Assembly: GCA_025602915.1 (NCBI GenBank)
Contig: JAHLJZ010000043.1
Coordinates: 62,001 to 126,000, forward strand
Direction: 5' to 3'
DNA length: 64,000 nucleotides
From: Paraphysoderma sedebokerense
Lineage: Eukaryota > Blastocladiomycota > Physodermatomycetes > Physodermatales > Physodermataceae
Below the pieces are notes generated by a model that ran no database searches, had not been told where the DNA came from, and saw nothing but the letters and a program-made list of their open reading frames with translations. The translations under genes and the position numbers were made by a program. Position 1 is the stretch's first letter, and the number at the start of each line of letters is the position of its first letter. This document shows positions 11,742 through 23,635 of this stretch, in pieces.

Positions 11742-12474
11742 CTAATTCGAGGACACTACATCGTCATCACATTCTTCACTATCACGCTCTAATTTTTCAA
11801 ACTCCGAATCCTGTCTCAATAATTCATAAAACCTTTTCTCTGCCTCGATCCTTTCCATCTCGTTTTTACAAAACCGTTGAAAAGTCTTTGCTTCATCCAC
11901 CTTCCTATTTAATTTCCTCGCAACGTACTCTGCCTCGGCGTCAACGATTGTTTGTAATTGGTCGTAGGAGAGACGTAAAATCAAGAGAGGGTGTTTGAGG
12001 AGGTACGACAAAATAGTATCTAAATCGTTGGCAAATTTTGCTTTGAAAAAAACAAAAAACAAAAATATAAAAAAAAAAAATCAGGAGGTTAGATCATAAT
12101 CGTCATAACTCATAACTCATAAAGGTAGATTAGATCGGTAAAATACCATTGAAAAATACATTCTCCACACTGACCTGACCAGCAATATCTAAATTCAATC
12201 ACATCAGCATTAACGTCTTGCGTTACCCGTTCTGGTACCGCTTAAACCAATCCAAACCTTTCTTCATTTCATCGATTACCTTTTTAAATCGTATCCTTTT
12301 ACCAAGCGAAAACCCGAGTTCTTTGAAATGGGCGTCCGTCATGTCGGGGAATACGTCTAGGTCGATCTCTGCTTTTGTTAATTTATCGAAATCGGCTTGG
12401 TCAAATTGGAATTGAGAGTGTTCTTGGATGTATTTTTTGAGTTGTTCGGATGGATTGGTGCCTGGTTGGGGCAT
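11742..12474 (-). CDS. SAM-domain small protein with C-terminal coiled coil
   Basis: Two exons. The first, from the ATG at 12474, encodes a sterile alpha motif: FDKLTKAEIDLDVFPDMTD, then FKELGFSLGKRIRFKKVIDE, a typical five-helix SAM pattern. The second, ending at 11742, encodes a charged helical segment (EAEYVARKLNRKVDEAKTF, then KNEMERIEAEKRFYELL) ending in an acidic tail. Total is about 180 residues. The donor is uncertain (near 12226 or slightly upstream), and the intron ends in a long T-tract before the acceptor near 12050. SAM domains mediate protein or RNA binding. The partner is unknown. Confidence 0.6.
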
Positions 12475-13044
12475 GCTGCATAATGAACGTTAATGTCTAG
12501 ATTCTTGGTTATTCGTGGTATTACGAAAGTAGGGATAAGAGAACGCGGAAGAAATTTGAAGATCTCAGCATCTTTCCTTTTTTTTGTCCAATAAATTAAT
12601 GAACGTGAACTCGTCAAAGCGACAATCTGCTATCCTTGCTTTGTATCATGATGCTGAAAGACGATCTGAATACTGCAATATGTTCGATTTATTATCTATC
12701 CCAACATTGGATTGCAGGTTGTAGATTTGATGAGTTCACAGTCCTGAATTAATTGGACAAGAACAAATGAAAGGAGCAAAGATGTATTGATAACATTATT
12801 CAAGGAGTCATAGGTTGACGATTATTCGGTGATATTGGGACTAAAACCGTGCATCCAAACGTTCCAAGGTCAGATATTTCTTTACCAAGGTTTTCTACTT
12901 AATTCCTGCGATGCAATAAATTTAAATAAACTGTTCTTTGTACTTTTCCTAATTAGTCTCTGTCTTGCTTTCCTGGTTGCCTAAGCAACCGCCCACGCTC
13001 GTATTTGGCACGAACCCGCCAATTTCCACTGACCACAACCTTTA
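12475..13044. other. Divergent promoter region, SAM protein / MYG1
   Basis: About 570 bases separating two divergently transcribed genes. No open frame, RNA gene or clear motif could be supported. Confidence 0.4.
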
Positions 13045-14857
13045 ATGCTTCGATACCTTTTCCGACCCCGAGTTTTCCCAAATAACACTCACGGTTTTCA
13101 TAGCTGCCTTACTGTTGTACCTTTACGATATAAGATGACGTCTCCTATTGATAGAGAACCAAAAAGGCCTAAAGTGGAGGGATCAGCTGTAAGTCCTTTG
13201 CCTTGGTATCGTTTCGGTACTGCAATTGCAATTCGACCTAACAAGTTATTTAGTTCAAAATAGGTACACATAATGGAACGTAAGTTTGAAGTCGTTGATA
13301 GCCGAATGTATTTGATATGAGATCTCTGATTTTGTTATTGTTGGTTGGATGTTTTTAAAGGTTTCACGCAGATGAAGTGTTGGCTATTTATATGTTGAAA
13401 CAGTTACCAGAATACAAAGAATCAGGTATTTGATAATTCGTATTTCAGTTTATGTTTATATACCCAATCACGATTTGGGTTCGGGTGATTGTCTTGAATC
13501 ATGAGTAACTAAACTTTCGGATCTTCTCTCTGATTTTATAAACTTTGTAGAGATCGTTCGTACCAGAGATGCGTCGATTCTAAGTCAATGTGATATCGTC
13601 GTTGACGTAGGCGGAGAATATATTCCTTCCAAACATCGATACGATCATCATCAACGCGGATTTACAGAGACGTTTTCGCCAAATCATGATATCAAATTAA
13701 GTAGCGCGGGATTGATTTACAAGTATGTTTGTCGAGGATTGGAAAAAGTTGGGTACATGTCAACTAACTTTTTTTTTTTATTGGCGGCAGACATTTCGGT
13801 CACAGATTGGTATCGACATTGTTGAGTTGGTCAGAATCCGAAGAAAGGACTGAAATTGTTTACCGACGGGTGTATGATGTTTGTAGAGTGTTTACTTTGA
13901 CATGTAGCGTGAATGAATGTCAGCTTATTTTATTTTATTTTCTTCAATTTTTTTTTAGAATTTAATCTTGACGTTTGACGGGATTGATAACGGTGTATCA
14001 CGGTTCCCTGACAATGTTGAACCCAAGTACAAAGACATTACAAATTTATCCAGTATGGTGTCGAAATTGAATCCATTTTGGAACGAAGAGAATGTTGATA
14101 TTATGGTTAGATCTCGACGCCTTTTAAATTTCTCCTCGCTCTATACATACCATCCTGCTCACTATATCACAACGAAACACGAATTTAGTCTCGTTTCCAA
14201 GACGCCATGACCCTAGTCGGTACTTTTCTCTCGCGGTACATATCATACGTTGGACTTTCCTGGCTTCCGGCACGGACCATAGTTCAGTCCACCCTAGCGA
14301 ATCGCTTTGCCGCTCATCCCAGCGGTAAAATCGTGTTCTTTGAAACATTTGCTCCATGGAAAGACCACTTATTCGAAGCCGAGAAAGAAATGAAAATCAG
14401 AGATACAAAAGAAGGTGAACCGTTGTATGTTGTATTCCCGGATACAACATCAGGAGGATGGTTCGTTATCTCCTTTATCCTTTATCCTTTTTCTTTTTGC
14501 CTTCAATATTAAACAACCAAGATGTCTCTTATATAGGAGAATCCAAGCGATTCCTACCGCTCCAGATTCATTCAACAATCGTAAACCGTTACCAACTCCC
14601 TGGCGTGGTCTTCGAGATGACGAGTTATCTTCTGTGTCGGGGGTACCAGGCGGAGTGTTTGTTCATATTTCAGGTTCATATCGCTATTCTCCTTCTCCTT
14701 CTTTATTTCATTTTATCTTGTTCTTACGTCTTGATTTTGTTTTGTTTTTGTTGACGTGACTACTGACTTTCATGATTGTATAGGATTTATCGGAGGGAAC
14801 AAAACAAAAGAAGGAATTATGCAAATGGCGGTTAAAGCTGTGGAATTTCAAGAGTGA
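13045..14857 (+). CDS. MYG1: MYG1 exonuclease (UPF0160, DHH-family)
   Basis: Conserved 3'-5' RNA exonuclease linked in animals to both mitochondrial and nucleolar RNA processing. Nine exons give exactly 374 residues, the usual family size. Diagnostic motifs appear in order: KIGTHNGT then FHADEVLA, DIVVDVGGEY, RYDHHQRGF (the DHH-like metal site), KLSSAGLIYKHFG, DGIDNGVSRF, WLPAR, and GGVFVHISG near the end. The start at 13045 adds about 30 residues that are basic and Arg/Phe-rich like a mitochondrial presequence. A second in-frame ATG at 13135 would give MTSPIDREPKRPKVEG, with a nuclear-signal-like KRPK. Two starts would fit dual targeting. Confidence 0.93.
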
Positions 14858-15415
14858 ATAGTATCGCACATGAGTATTACAAGATCTTTAAAATGGGACG
14901 AAAATAGGTTTCTCAGTTGTTGGATTCTCTTATGTAATTCTATTTGTCTGTTGATTATATAAATGAGAAGAAGTCCTTTTCATTCCATGCAGTCTGTAAG
15001 TGTACAGTGTGTTTTACTCATCGTGTATCAAGAACGAATTTCTCATTTCATATGGATAATATAAATGTGTACGTTGGAATGAAACTTCACGAAGCAAGAG
15101 TAGAGTCATGATGAATATACTATTCAATACTCGATCAAAACCTAATTACATCAAGGTTGCAAAAACAAAGATAATTTCTCAAGAGACCTTTGATAACAGT
15201 ATGCTATATTGTAAGCTACATCAAAAGAAAGAAAAGAGGAAAGCATATACACTCGATCAGAAAAAATATTATTCTTCTTTTGCTGACAATCCATCAAAGA
15301 TCCTTCACCACTTCCCTTGACAAACAAAAATCAGGTTCACTATCTATATCACTTCTAGAGTTAGAAAATCACTCCGTTGTTTGTGATTTGATTGCCAAAG
15401 TTTCCAAATCCCTTT
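14858..15415. other. Convergent intergenic region, no supported gene
   Basis: Shared 3' flank of MYG1 and NST1. Short open frames overlap here on the plus strand but none shows a domain or codon structure that I trust. Confidence 0.5.
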
Positions 15416-18400
15416 TCATCGTTCAATCTCGTTCACATTACCGGTATTTACCATCGGACTTGGATTAAACCCAGTTAATCCTAAACCCAAACCTAACCCC
15501 ATTCCAACTACGTCTCTTCCGGCGTTTCCATTTCCATTTCCGGTAGGAGTTGTGAGTCCATTATTGACTGTTGAACCAAAGTGTGCACCAAAGTATGCAT
15601 TTGGTGGTTGAAGTGAATGAAGTCCTAAACCAGGCACGGGCGGAGGTGGGTGATTATGAGAAGGGGAAGAAGGGTGAACGGGTATGTCGTGAAGTCCTAG
15701 CCCAGCTGTTGGTTGTTGTTGGTGCGGTTGCAAGTGGAAGTTTTGGACGCCGGTAAAGTTATGATGAGGATGATGAGGAGGTATTATGGATTGTGGAATA
15801 TGATGGCTTTGTGGCGCGAAATTGTTGAATACAGGATTTGGCGTTGGAGAGTGCGCTCCACCAAGCGTATTATCAACAGCTTGTGTTGGGGTTGAAGCCT
15901 GACCTCTGGTTCCAATCGGTTGAGGCTGTTGATTGGGGTGATTCGGCAAAGGGGATACCACGCCAGACCCAGGGAATAAGGTTGGCCCTAGTCTCATTCC
16001 GATGTTGAGAATATTAGACATGTGCGAATTGTTCCCTGGTTGATTAGGCAGCTGGTTTGTCATCATTGGTGGGGTATTCGGCAAGACGTATTCTTGCGGC
16101 GTTTGGAATCCCAGTGAAGGAGGAAGATAAAGTTGTTGATGTGGCGGTACGTTGATATTCGGATTAAGATTGGCTCCAGGGCTAGCTGGACCCGGCTTTA
16201 AGATGGACGAGAACAATCTACTGGGACCTGAAAACAGGTTGTAATTGTTAAACTGATTGAAGGCACTAGCAGCGGTGGGTTCTATCATATGCGCAGATGA
16301 CCCCGGGGCTGGTTTAGGCGGATGAGGAATCTGAGAAGAATTTGACACTGGAGAATCGGCGGATGAAAATAAATGCTGTGAATTCGTGGATGACATCTCA
16401 GACGGTGGATGTGTGATTTCAGTCGGCGAAGGAGCAAGATTCGCTCTTGACGGCCCTATCACACCAATGGGATTTTGAGTTGCGCTTAACGATTTTCCAG
16501 GTGAAGTCGACGGCGGTGGGATGGCAGCTGATTGAGGAACAGCACCAGCAGGACGGCCACGACCTATTCCTATCGGTCTTGGTGCAGACCCAGATACAGC
16601 ATTATGAACGGGCAACGCAACGTTTGAAGACGCACACTGAGTTGACGGATCGATCGGCGATAGCTTTGATGATGGAGAAGTGGCAGGTGCGGTGTGAGAA
16701 GGAAGGGGTGAAGCAGAGGAGTTCGTAGATGGGTCGGGCATTCGGGGTATCGATAAGGAATCGAAATGCGTGCGTTGATTTTTAGATGTCAGTAGGAGGC
16801 GCTCTTTCTCGAGTCGTGATCGTCTTTCAGCTTCTTCCTTTTCCCTGCGCGACCGCTCTTCTTCCTCTCTTTCCTTTCGCAGTCCTTCTTCATGCTCTTC
16901 ACGTTCTTTCCTTTCTCGCTCTTCTCGTTCCTTCTCTTCACGCTCTTTACGTTCCATTTCCTCCCTCTCTTTCGCTTCCTTTTCCCTCCTTTCTCTCCTC
17001 CTCTTTTCTTTTGCTTCTTTCTTTCTTCGTTCCTTTGCTTCTTTCTCCAATCGCGCTTTCTCTTCAGCTTCTCGTTTCAAGCGTTCTTGCTCCTCCTTTC
17101 TTAACTTTTCAGCTTCCTTTTTTGCACGTTCGGCCTCCTTCTTCAGTCGCTCCGCTTCCTCGCGCGCTTTACGTTTCGCTTCCTCACGAGCGATTTCCTC
17201 TTGTCGCTCACGCTCTTTGGCTAGTCTCTCCTCTTCTTTTTGCAGCTTTTGAGCACTATCATAAATGCCGCAGAGAAATTTCAATTAGCTCACACTTTAA
17301 AAAATCCGAGGAGCAAGATGAATGAAAGAAACACACCGTTTCCTATCTTTCTTTCTCTGTCGTTCCTCTCTCCGTTTCTGCTCCCTTTGTTCTAGAATCT
17401 GCTGCTCCATCGCTAATTCATCCAAAAGCTCTTGGCGCTTTTTCTCAGCGAGCCTTTCCTTATATGCATGGTAAACTCTTTGTTCAAACATACGTGCGGC
17501 GAAAATTTGGAAGAGGCGACGAGATTGTGACAGTCGTTGTGCACGATCCTATATAATGGGTAAGCGGTCAAATAAGAGATTCATGAGTTCCGGCAAGGAA
17601 AAAAACCCTACATCTTCGTCATCTTCATCTTCATCCTCGTACTCGTCTTCATAATCCTCATCATCGTCGCTTTCATACTCTTCCTCGTCATCATCTTCAT
17701 CATCGTCATCAAATCTTTCAGCATCAGACGACATCTCATCCTCTCTCCGAATGCGACGCTCAGCCAGACGTTCCATCATTTCTATGAACTTCCGACCACC
17801 ATCTTTCAGAAGATCGTCGGCTATCGTTAAAACTCCACCTAGGAAATAATTGCACCCGTTAGAACCAACAGGTCATTTGGCCTTAATGCCAGGAATTTTC
17901 ATATGAACCTTTAACGGTGAAACTTTTCCCAAAATTCCAATACCCATTTCCACCTTCATCGCTGCTATCATTGACACTTCCCTCATCGCTGTCTCCATCG
18001 ATTCCGTCATCGTCGTACTCTTCCCCATCATCTCCCTCGGAATCTTCATCGTAATCACTGTAATAGTTGCCATCGACATCGTAGCCGTACTTGTGCGACG
18101 GAGTAGCGGTACCGTTTGCGTATGATTCCAGTTCATCGTAATAGGCGTCATACAGTACCTCAAGCTCTTCTTCTATAAGGTTCCTGTTAAAGTTAAAATA
18201 TGAATGTTAGACAGTGACAATGATAGTTCATGCCAAGATAGTCTTCAGAGATCCAGTCGACAATGAAATAAACGATCTCACAACAAGATCGTTTCTATAA
18301 ACAGGTCTTAAGAGAATAAAATATTGAGTAAATACCGTTTCTTCCCACAGACCCAACAGCTACAAGTTCCTTTCTGTTGTTCTTTCATCTTCTTCAATAC

Positions 18401-19300
18401 TGCCTCTTTCTCCAATTTCACCAGACCTCTCCTCTCTTCCTCGGACAATCCTAACCAAAAATCTCGAATTTTCTCTCGTTCTTCAGGATCAGTAGAGCCC
18501 CATATGCCGTCATGATGAATTAAGGCACCGCCGTGATGATGATGCTGATGCTGGGCGTGGTGATGTACACCGTTGGGGTTGTGAGGGGGAAGATGGTGAT
18601 GTTGATGAATCGCCCCATTCTGCGGATGTAATTCATCTGGGTCTAGATCGTTCTTCTTTTTCTTTCCCTTTTTATTTGGGTTTGCAGGTTGTGCACCGTT
18701 ATTGAGAGGTGGTTTCTGCAATTGGGCCAACTCGGGATTTAAACACTGGTCATTTCGGTTCAATGGCGGCTTTGACGGTGATTGAGAAAGATTCGGGTTT
18801 TGCTGATGGCGGAGATGAGACTGACTTGTATCCGGATGACCATTTAATACACCTTCTTGTTGTCGGTTCAACTTATTCCTACTTTGATCATTAACTGCCA
18901 TAGGATGTGGCTGTTCCAACATATCATGTTCATCTTCAGAAAGGCTAGGAGGAGTGCTACCGGAACTCGAAGCACCGTTTTGCCTGTTCTTCTTTTTCTG
19001 TTTCTTATTCCTCTTTTTCCCACTGACAGAATTATCAACCAAGAGCTGAGGATTGTTCTGCTGTCTTTGAGGAAAAGGGGAAATTTTCTGTTGTTGTTGT
19101 GGCTGTTTAGTATTAGAGGGAGCAACCAGTTGCTGCTTCTGTGAAGGGGGATTTGCACTTGACTGTGACATTTTTCGAGAGGTAGGCAGAGTCATACACT
19201 TCGAACCGTCTCTAGATATGATAGTTCGTTGATGGTCCGGTTGTGAATGGTGAGAATCGTTGCTATTGTGTTCTTGTGGACGAGCGACTGTTCCCATCAT
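15416..19300 (-). CDS. NST1: NST1-family stress response protein
   Basis: Fungal NST1 proteins affect salt tolerance in yeast and interact with splicing factor Msl1. Five exons give roughly 1,150-1,200 residues. Exon 1 (19300-18336) is a Gln/Asn/His-rich N-terminus ending in the conserved [18 protein letters not shown] and the cysteine signature [10 protein letters not shown]. Exon 2 (about 18173-17930) has [16 protein letters not shown] followed by an acidic tract. Exon 3 (about 17834-17612) has [18 protein letters not shown] and a second Asp/Glu tract. Exon 4 (about 17548-17337) has [17 protein letters not shown]. Exon 5 (17254-15416) starts with a ~200-residue E/K/R-rich coiled coil and ends in a Pro/Asn/His-rich tail. 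The exon 2/3 junction is approximate. Confidence 0.9.
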
Positions 19301-19561
19301 CTGTGCAAAAGGGATATAATGCCAGAATGCAGAAGATATGCACTCTAGAATGTGGCAGAGAGAGGTAATGGCGGATTCGTTTACTACAGTTCGATTCGTT
19401 CAATATAAAAAATAACTGTGCTCTATCAGTAGCGGCGAAGAGGGTCACGTGACCAATTATCCAAAATGACATTCAGATTTCAGAAGGGTTAATCGTGCAC
19501 GCACAACTCAACTATGTAGGTTTATTTATTGCATGTTGATCAGTCTCTTATATTATCATAA

Positions 19562-20534
19562 TTAGATTTTAGACGTATCGCTCCACACAGTTTCTCCCGA
19601 ACTGCTGCTAGGGCTACTATCCCAAGGCGATGATGTCTGCGAATCAAAGCTGCTTTGACCGGAGGAAGTTGGAGGACTTTGTGATTCCGCGGGAGCTGGC
19701 GGCATAGGCGGCGGTATCTTTGCCTGTTCTGCTATCGATATTCTTTGTATAGCAACACCAACACCTTCAATCAACGCCAGTATGATACCGCCGAACGCAG
19801 CTGAAGCTAGGGCAGGCTTCCATCCGTCTGATATGGAATGCGTTAATCGAATGGAGAAAGGAAAGAGACATATTAGATCATGCGAAACGAAAAAATCAAG
19901 TTGCTGCGTTGAAACTGAAGCATGATCATGAACGATTACGTACGACGACCCGACAACACTCCGCCCGTTATGGCACCACTCAAAATACTGTTCCATGGAT
20001 CTTCTTTCTGTCTATATCCGGCTATAGCGCAATCAAAAGCACTAAATAATCCACCCCAAGTAGCAAAATTCCCTCCTAACGTCGGAGCTCGTGCCTTAAT
20101 TCCTATTAAAGCGCCATTTAATCTTTCCCCCTATTTAACGTTGAGACGCCATCACGAAGTAAGAGACAAAGGTAGAGCACGTCAGAATCTCTTGCTAACC
20201 TTTCCCATTAAGGAAGTCAATGCAATGAAAATATACCCTTGGTGCGTTCCTTGAACCTTTAACAGCATGCCAAAGACCACCTCCAACTGCACCCATCACG
20301 AAAGCGCCACCCGCATCATTTAGAATAACCCAGGGGCTATGTTTTGTATTAATCAGTGATGTAGTAATAGAGTTGAACATAATGTTTCCGGTGGTTAAAA
20401 TCACGGGGAGAAGGATCGGCAAAAGACAGAAGTGAGGAGAAGATAAATTAGAATTAAGTACATTCCTAGCGGTTAAGCGAAGTCATATAAAAAAATTTGT
20501 ACCAAGGATCTCTTACTCGATCTCTACTAGTCAT
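19562..20534 (-). CDS. TIM17: TIM17, inner-membrane translocase subunit
   Basis: Core subunit of the TIM23 complex that imports presequence proteins across the mitochondrial inner membrane. Four exons (about 20534-20503, 20336-20237, 20130-19944, 19827-19562) give 194 residues. Exon 1 is only 32 nt and encodes [10 protein letters not shown]. The split Cys codon then yields the hallmark [19 protein letters not shown]. Further family features are [36 protein letters not shown] and a last membrane helix, [16 protein letters not shown]. Gly-rich transmembrane segments fit the Tim17/22/23 fold. The tail is Pro/Ser-rich and longer than in yeast. Confidence 0.93.
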
Positions 20535-20888
20535 GTCGTTCTTGTTATTATAGTAATTAGATGATATAAATTGACTTTAAACTTAGCCTTTGATCTCGCA
20601 ACATCGTTGAGGCAGCTTTCTTTCTCCTATCCTTGTTGATAACAGCCACGTGATGTGTTTCTATGACAAGGTTTCGTTTGATTAGATTTGTGAGACCCTT
20701 CGAGTATCATCACCTCACTATTAAAATTGCAAAAAAATACATACACCGTGTAAGATCTTCAATTATTCAGATAAGCCTCTTATATTAGGCAGTTATAAAT
20801 GAGCAAATAATAAATACAATGATGTGTTGCTTCTGAAGTGGATGGTTTACAACTCGTCTCAATGGTCTCCAGCACCAATTTTCCATCT

Positions 20889-22885
20889 CTATGATTGTCC
20901 TAAGGACGCAATTCCTTCCAACTTTAGATCACTTTGAAACTCCAAACTCCCACTTCTATCTACAGCCTTCTTTTTTCCCCAGAATCCAAACCGTTTTCCT
21001 GTGAACCAAACGCCAGCGATCAACAGCACCACGAACACTAAACCACCACAGACAATAACCGCCCAAATCCAGCCTGGAAACCAGGGCAGACTACAGTTCT
21101 GGATGGGCGTCGCTGTGAGATCACGCTTAACAACCCATGACGGCTTGTCAGGGGTTCTGCATTTGGAAAACGTAAGAACAGGATCACTCGAAGCGGTGGT
21201 GTATGAATTGAATGTGAAACAGGTTGAAGAGTTTGAGGGGGAATCGATTATGTTGACAGTCGAGTAGTGATAATTAGGGTAATACAAAAATCCATGACAG
21301 CCGACAGAATATGGTCCACCTAAAAATAAGAACGTTAGACGGAGAACAATGGTAGAACTTTAAAATGAACATACCCTTAACGGATCCGAATTGCGACAAC
21401 GGTGCAGAATGCAACAGCGGAAATCCTGCGCCGGATCCACTGTTGGTAGAAAAATCAGTATTCGATCCGTCATCAATCGCCAACATATGAGCGTCTGAAC
21501 GGTAGAAACAGTTAGAATTCAAAATTTTAAGTTCAGGCCGCGAGCTTTACTGACCTCCAGCCACCATAATGAGATTATTGATTCCCAACTCCGATATCTT
21601 ATTCGCAATTCTTGCCCTCTCTTCCGGAAACCCCCTCCATTGGTCGGCATCAGTGGAGTTAGGACCGGACCACGGTTTTGATGACACCCAGACCATCATT
21701 CTCCACTTATTGAAGCCTTCCAGTTCTTCAAATAGCCATGCTAATTGGTCATTACCTAAACTGGTTTTCTGTTCCGGTTTGGCCTGACTTCGTAAATCCG
21801 TGATAACGAATCGAACGCGACCCACCGTGAAAGCTTGGAAGCCCACATTATCGCTCGACACCGTGCGAAATTCAGGATGAGCGTAGAAAGTGTCGAATGC
21901 CCACAAAGAGGCTGGCTTGGATGGTGAATTTCCGTCGCTAAAGTCAGTATAAAATATGGAATATCAAAAATGGGATAAGGAATTACGATCGGATAATCTT
22001 GGTTTTCTGGGCGAAAAAAGAAAACCATTTGTACGTACGCATCATTTCCTGCAAAGTCGTGGTCATCATAAATATAGAACATTGGAAGCTTCGCAAAAAA
22101 CTTCCTCTGAACTTTAGCTTGCAAAACTGATAAGTATTCTTTGACATATAAATCTCTGTTATTTTCGACAATATCTCCATAAAATAAATCTCCGGGATTG
22201 ATGAAGAATCGCATATCTTCTCTTTCGAGGAGCTTTTCGTAGGCATTCGCTGAAGCGCCGAACACAAAGACAACAGTTGGTTAAATCGCAGGCTATCTTC
22301 AACAATAATAACCAAAAGAGGTTTAAATGCACTAAAAGACTGCATTGATAAATAGTTGAAAGTTCATACTAACCTTTATCCTGCCATTTTGCGCAACTGG
22401 CAATCCCGAATGTGAAATTTGTTGCCGCACCAGGCGTTGGGAAAGTTTGAACTGTCCCAACCTTTTCAGCTTTATCTGTACTACCGCCAACGGGCACTAC
22501 TCCATAATTATATGCTGTATCCGCAACTAATCCAGTAATATTCAGCTTTACAAGAGACAATGCAGAATCAGAATACGTCACATCTTCAGATTTAATAGTG
22601 TAGGGTGGAAGTGCAAGGTTCAGATCTGAGAAGCTTGATTCTTTTGTAATAACAAATTTTTCGTCTTTCTTGGCCTGCAACTAATGAGTAAATGTCTCAA
22701 ATCTCGGGGAGATGTAGATAGTGATACTATACCTCTATCCTGATTGCAAATGAATTTTCAGTCACGGCTCCTGTCCACACTATTCTGTCGGCCGCAGCGA
22801 AGGACGGGAACTTTGCGGCCAAGATAATTAACAGCAATGAGAGTATCCGAAGTAACCGTATTGGAGGATGGTTCGCGGCAGACAT
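20889..22885 (-). CDS. PhoD-type metallophosphatase with signal peptide and C-terminal membrane anchor
   Basis: Six exons give 534 residues. The N-terminus (MSAANHPPIRLLRILSLLLI...) is a clear signal peptide. A fibronectin-like PhoD N-domain (TAYNYGV) is followed by the calcineurin-like core: FTFGIASCAKW, NPGDLFYGDI, YIYDDHDFAGNDADG, ITDLRS, MVWVSSKPW and MVAGDAHMLAIDDG. These match the metal-binding order of PhoD phosphatases, but the His usually found in GD.HYG is Phe here. A Cys-containing lumenal stretch and one transmembrane helix (WIWAVIVCGGLVFVVLLIAGV) near the end, with a basic cytosolic side, make it a type I membrane protein, probably of vacuole or cell surface. Substrate is unknown. 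The third exon's acceptor was chosen from branch-point and pyrimidine signals. Confidence 0.85.
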
Positions 22886-23635
22886 GGTGAAACTGGTTAC
22901 TGGGCAATGTGATGGAATTGTGGATAGCGGGAGTGCTAATGGTTTGACAGCACTTCACATATTCTGTGGGTATCCAGACACCTCAGATGTGGAGACTGCT
23001 GAGACAGTCGCGCATTGATCTCGGAAACGCCCCTGCCCTCCTGAATTGAAGCTGTGTTACTTATGAGGTCTACATGGTTTCACTGCTGTTACTGGATATA
23101 CGGGTCTCTATCTGCCTCAAATAATTGATCTGTAGAATCCTTGAATATGAATCGTTCAATTTTAAAGTCCATTCATTATCACAGTTTGCTGACTGCCAGG
23201 CATAACTCTGGGGAAGTCTAAGATAGATCAATTGAGGGAATCAAGTAAGGAAACATCGTAACTGAATATAGTTCAGCGAAGATTCAGAACTGTCAGTATT
23301 ATATATTGTAACAACAGATTTATCAGAATATAGAATGATTATTATGACTCGTTGTCCATGTCAGGAGCGGATGGCGTAAAAGTGGCATCTGATTACATCC
23401 CTGCTTTCCCTCTACATCATACCTAATAATTTAGTGCAATGTGAACATATGGATGTTTTGACTCTAATATGAATAGAATCAATATATTCACTCTTTCTCA
23501 CCGCCAATAAAAAATGATTCACCAATAGTGAACCGTTCACGGGATCCGCATTGTCAAGGGGTCGGGCTGGCAAAACAAACAAGAGATTCATTCCTCCTCC
23601 TCCCAACCCCGTCACATATCACATTCTCACACATC
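22886..23635. other. Divergent promoter region, PhoD phosphatase / DEF1-like
   Basis: No supported gene. Short open frames on both strands lack starts in context or domains. Confidence 0.5.

Noticed and set aside
16786-17325. 179-codon hydrophobic frame antisense to NST1
   Set aside because: It is the Leu/Phe/Ser shadow of the Glu/Lys/Arg coiled coil.
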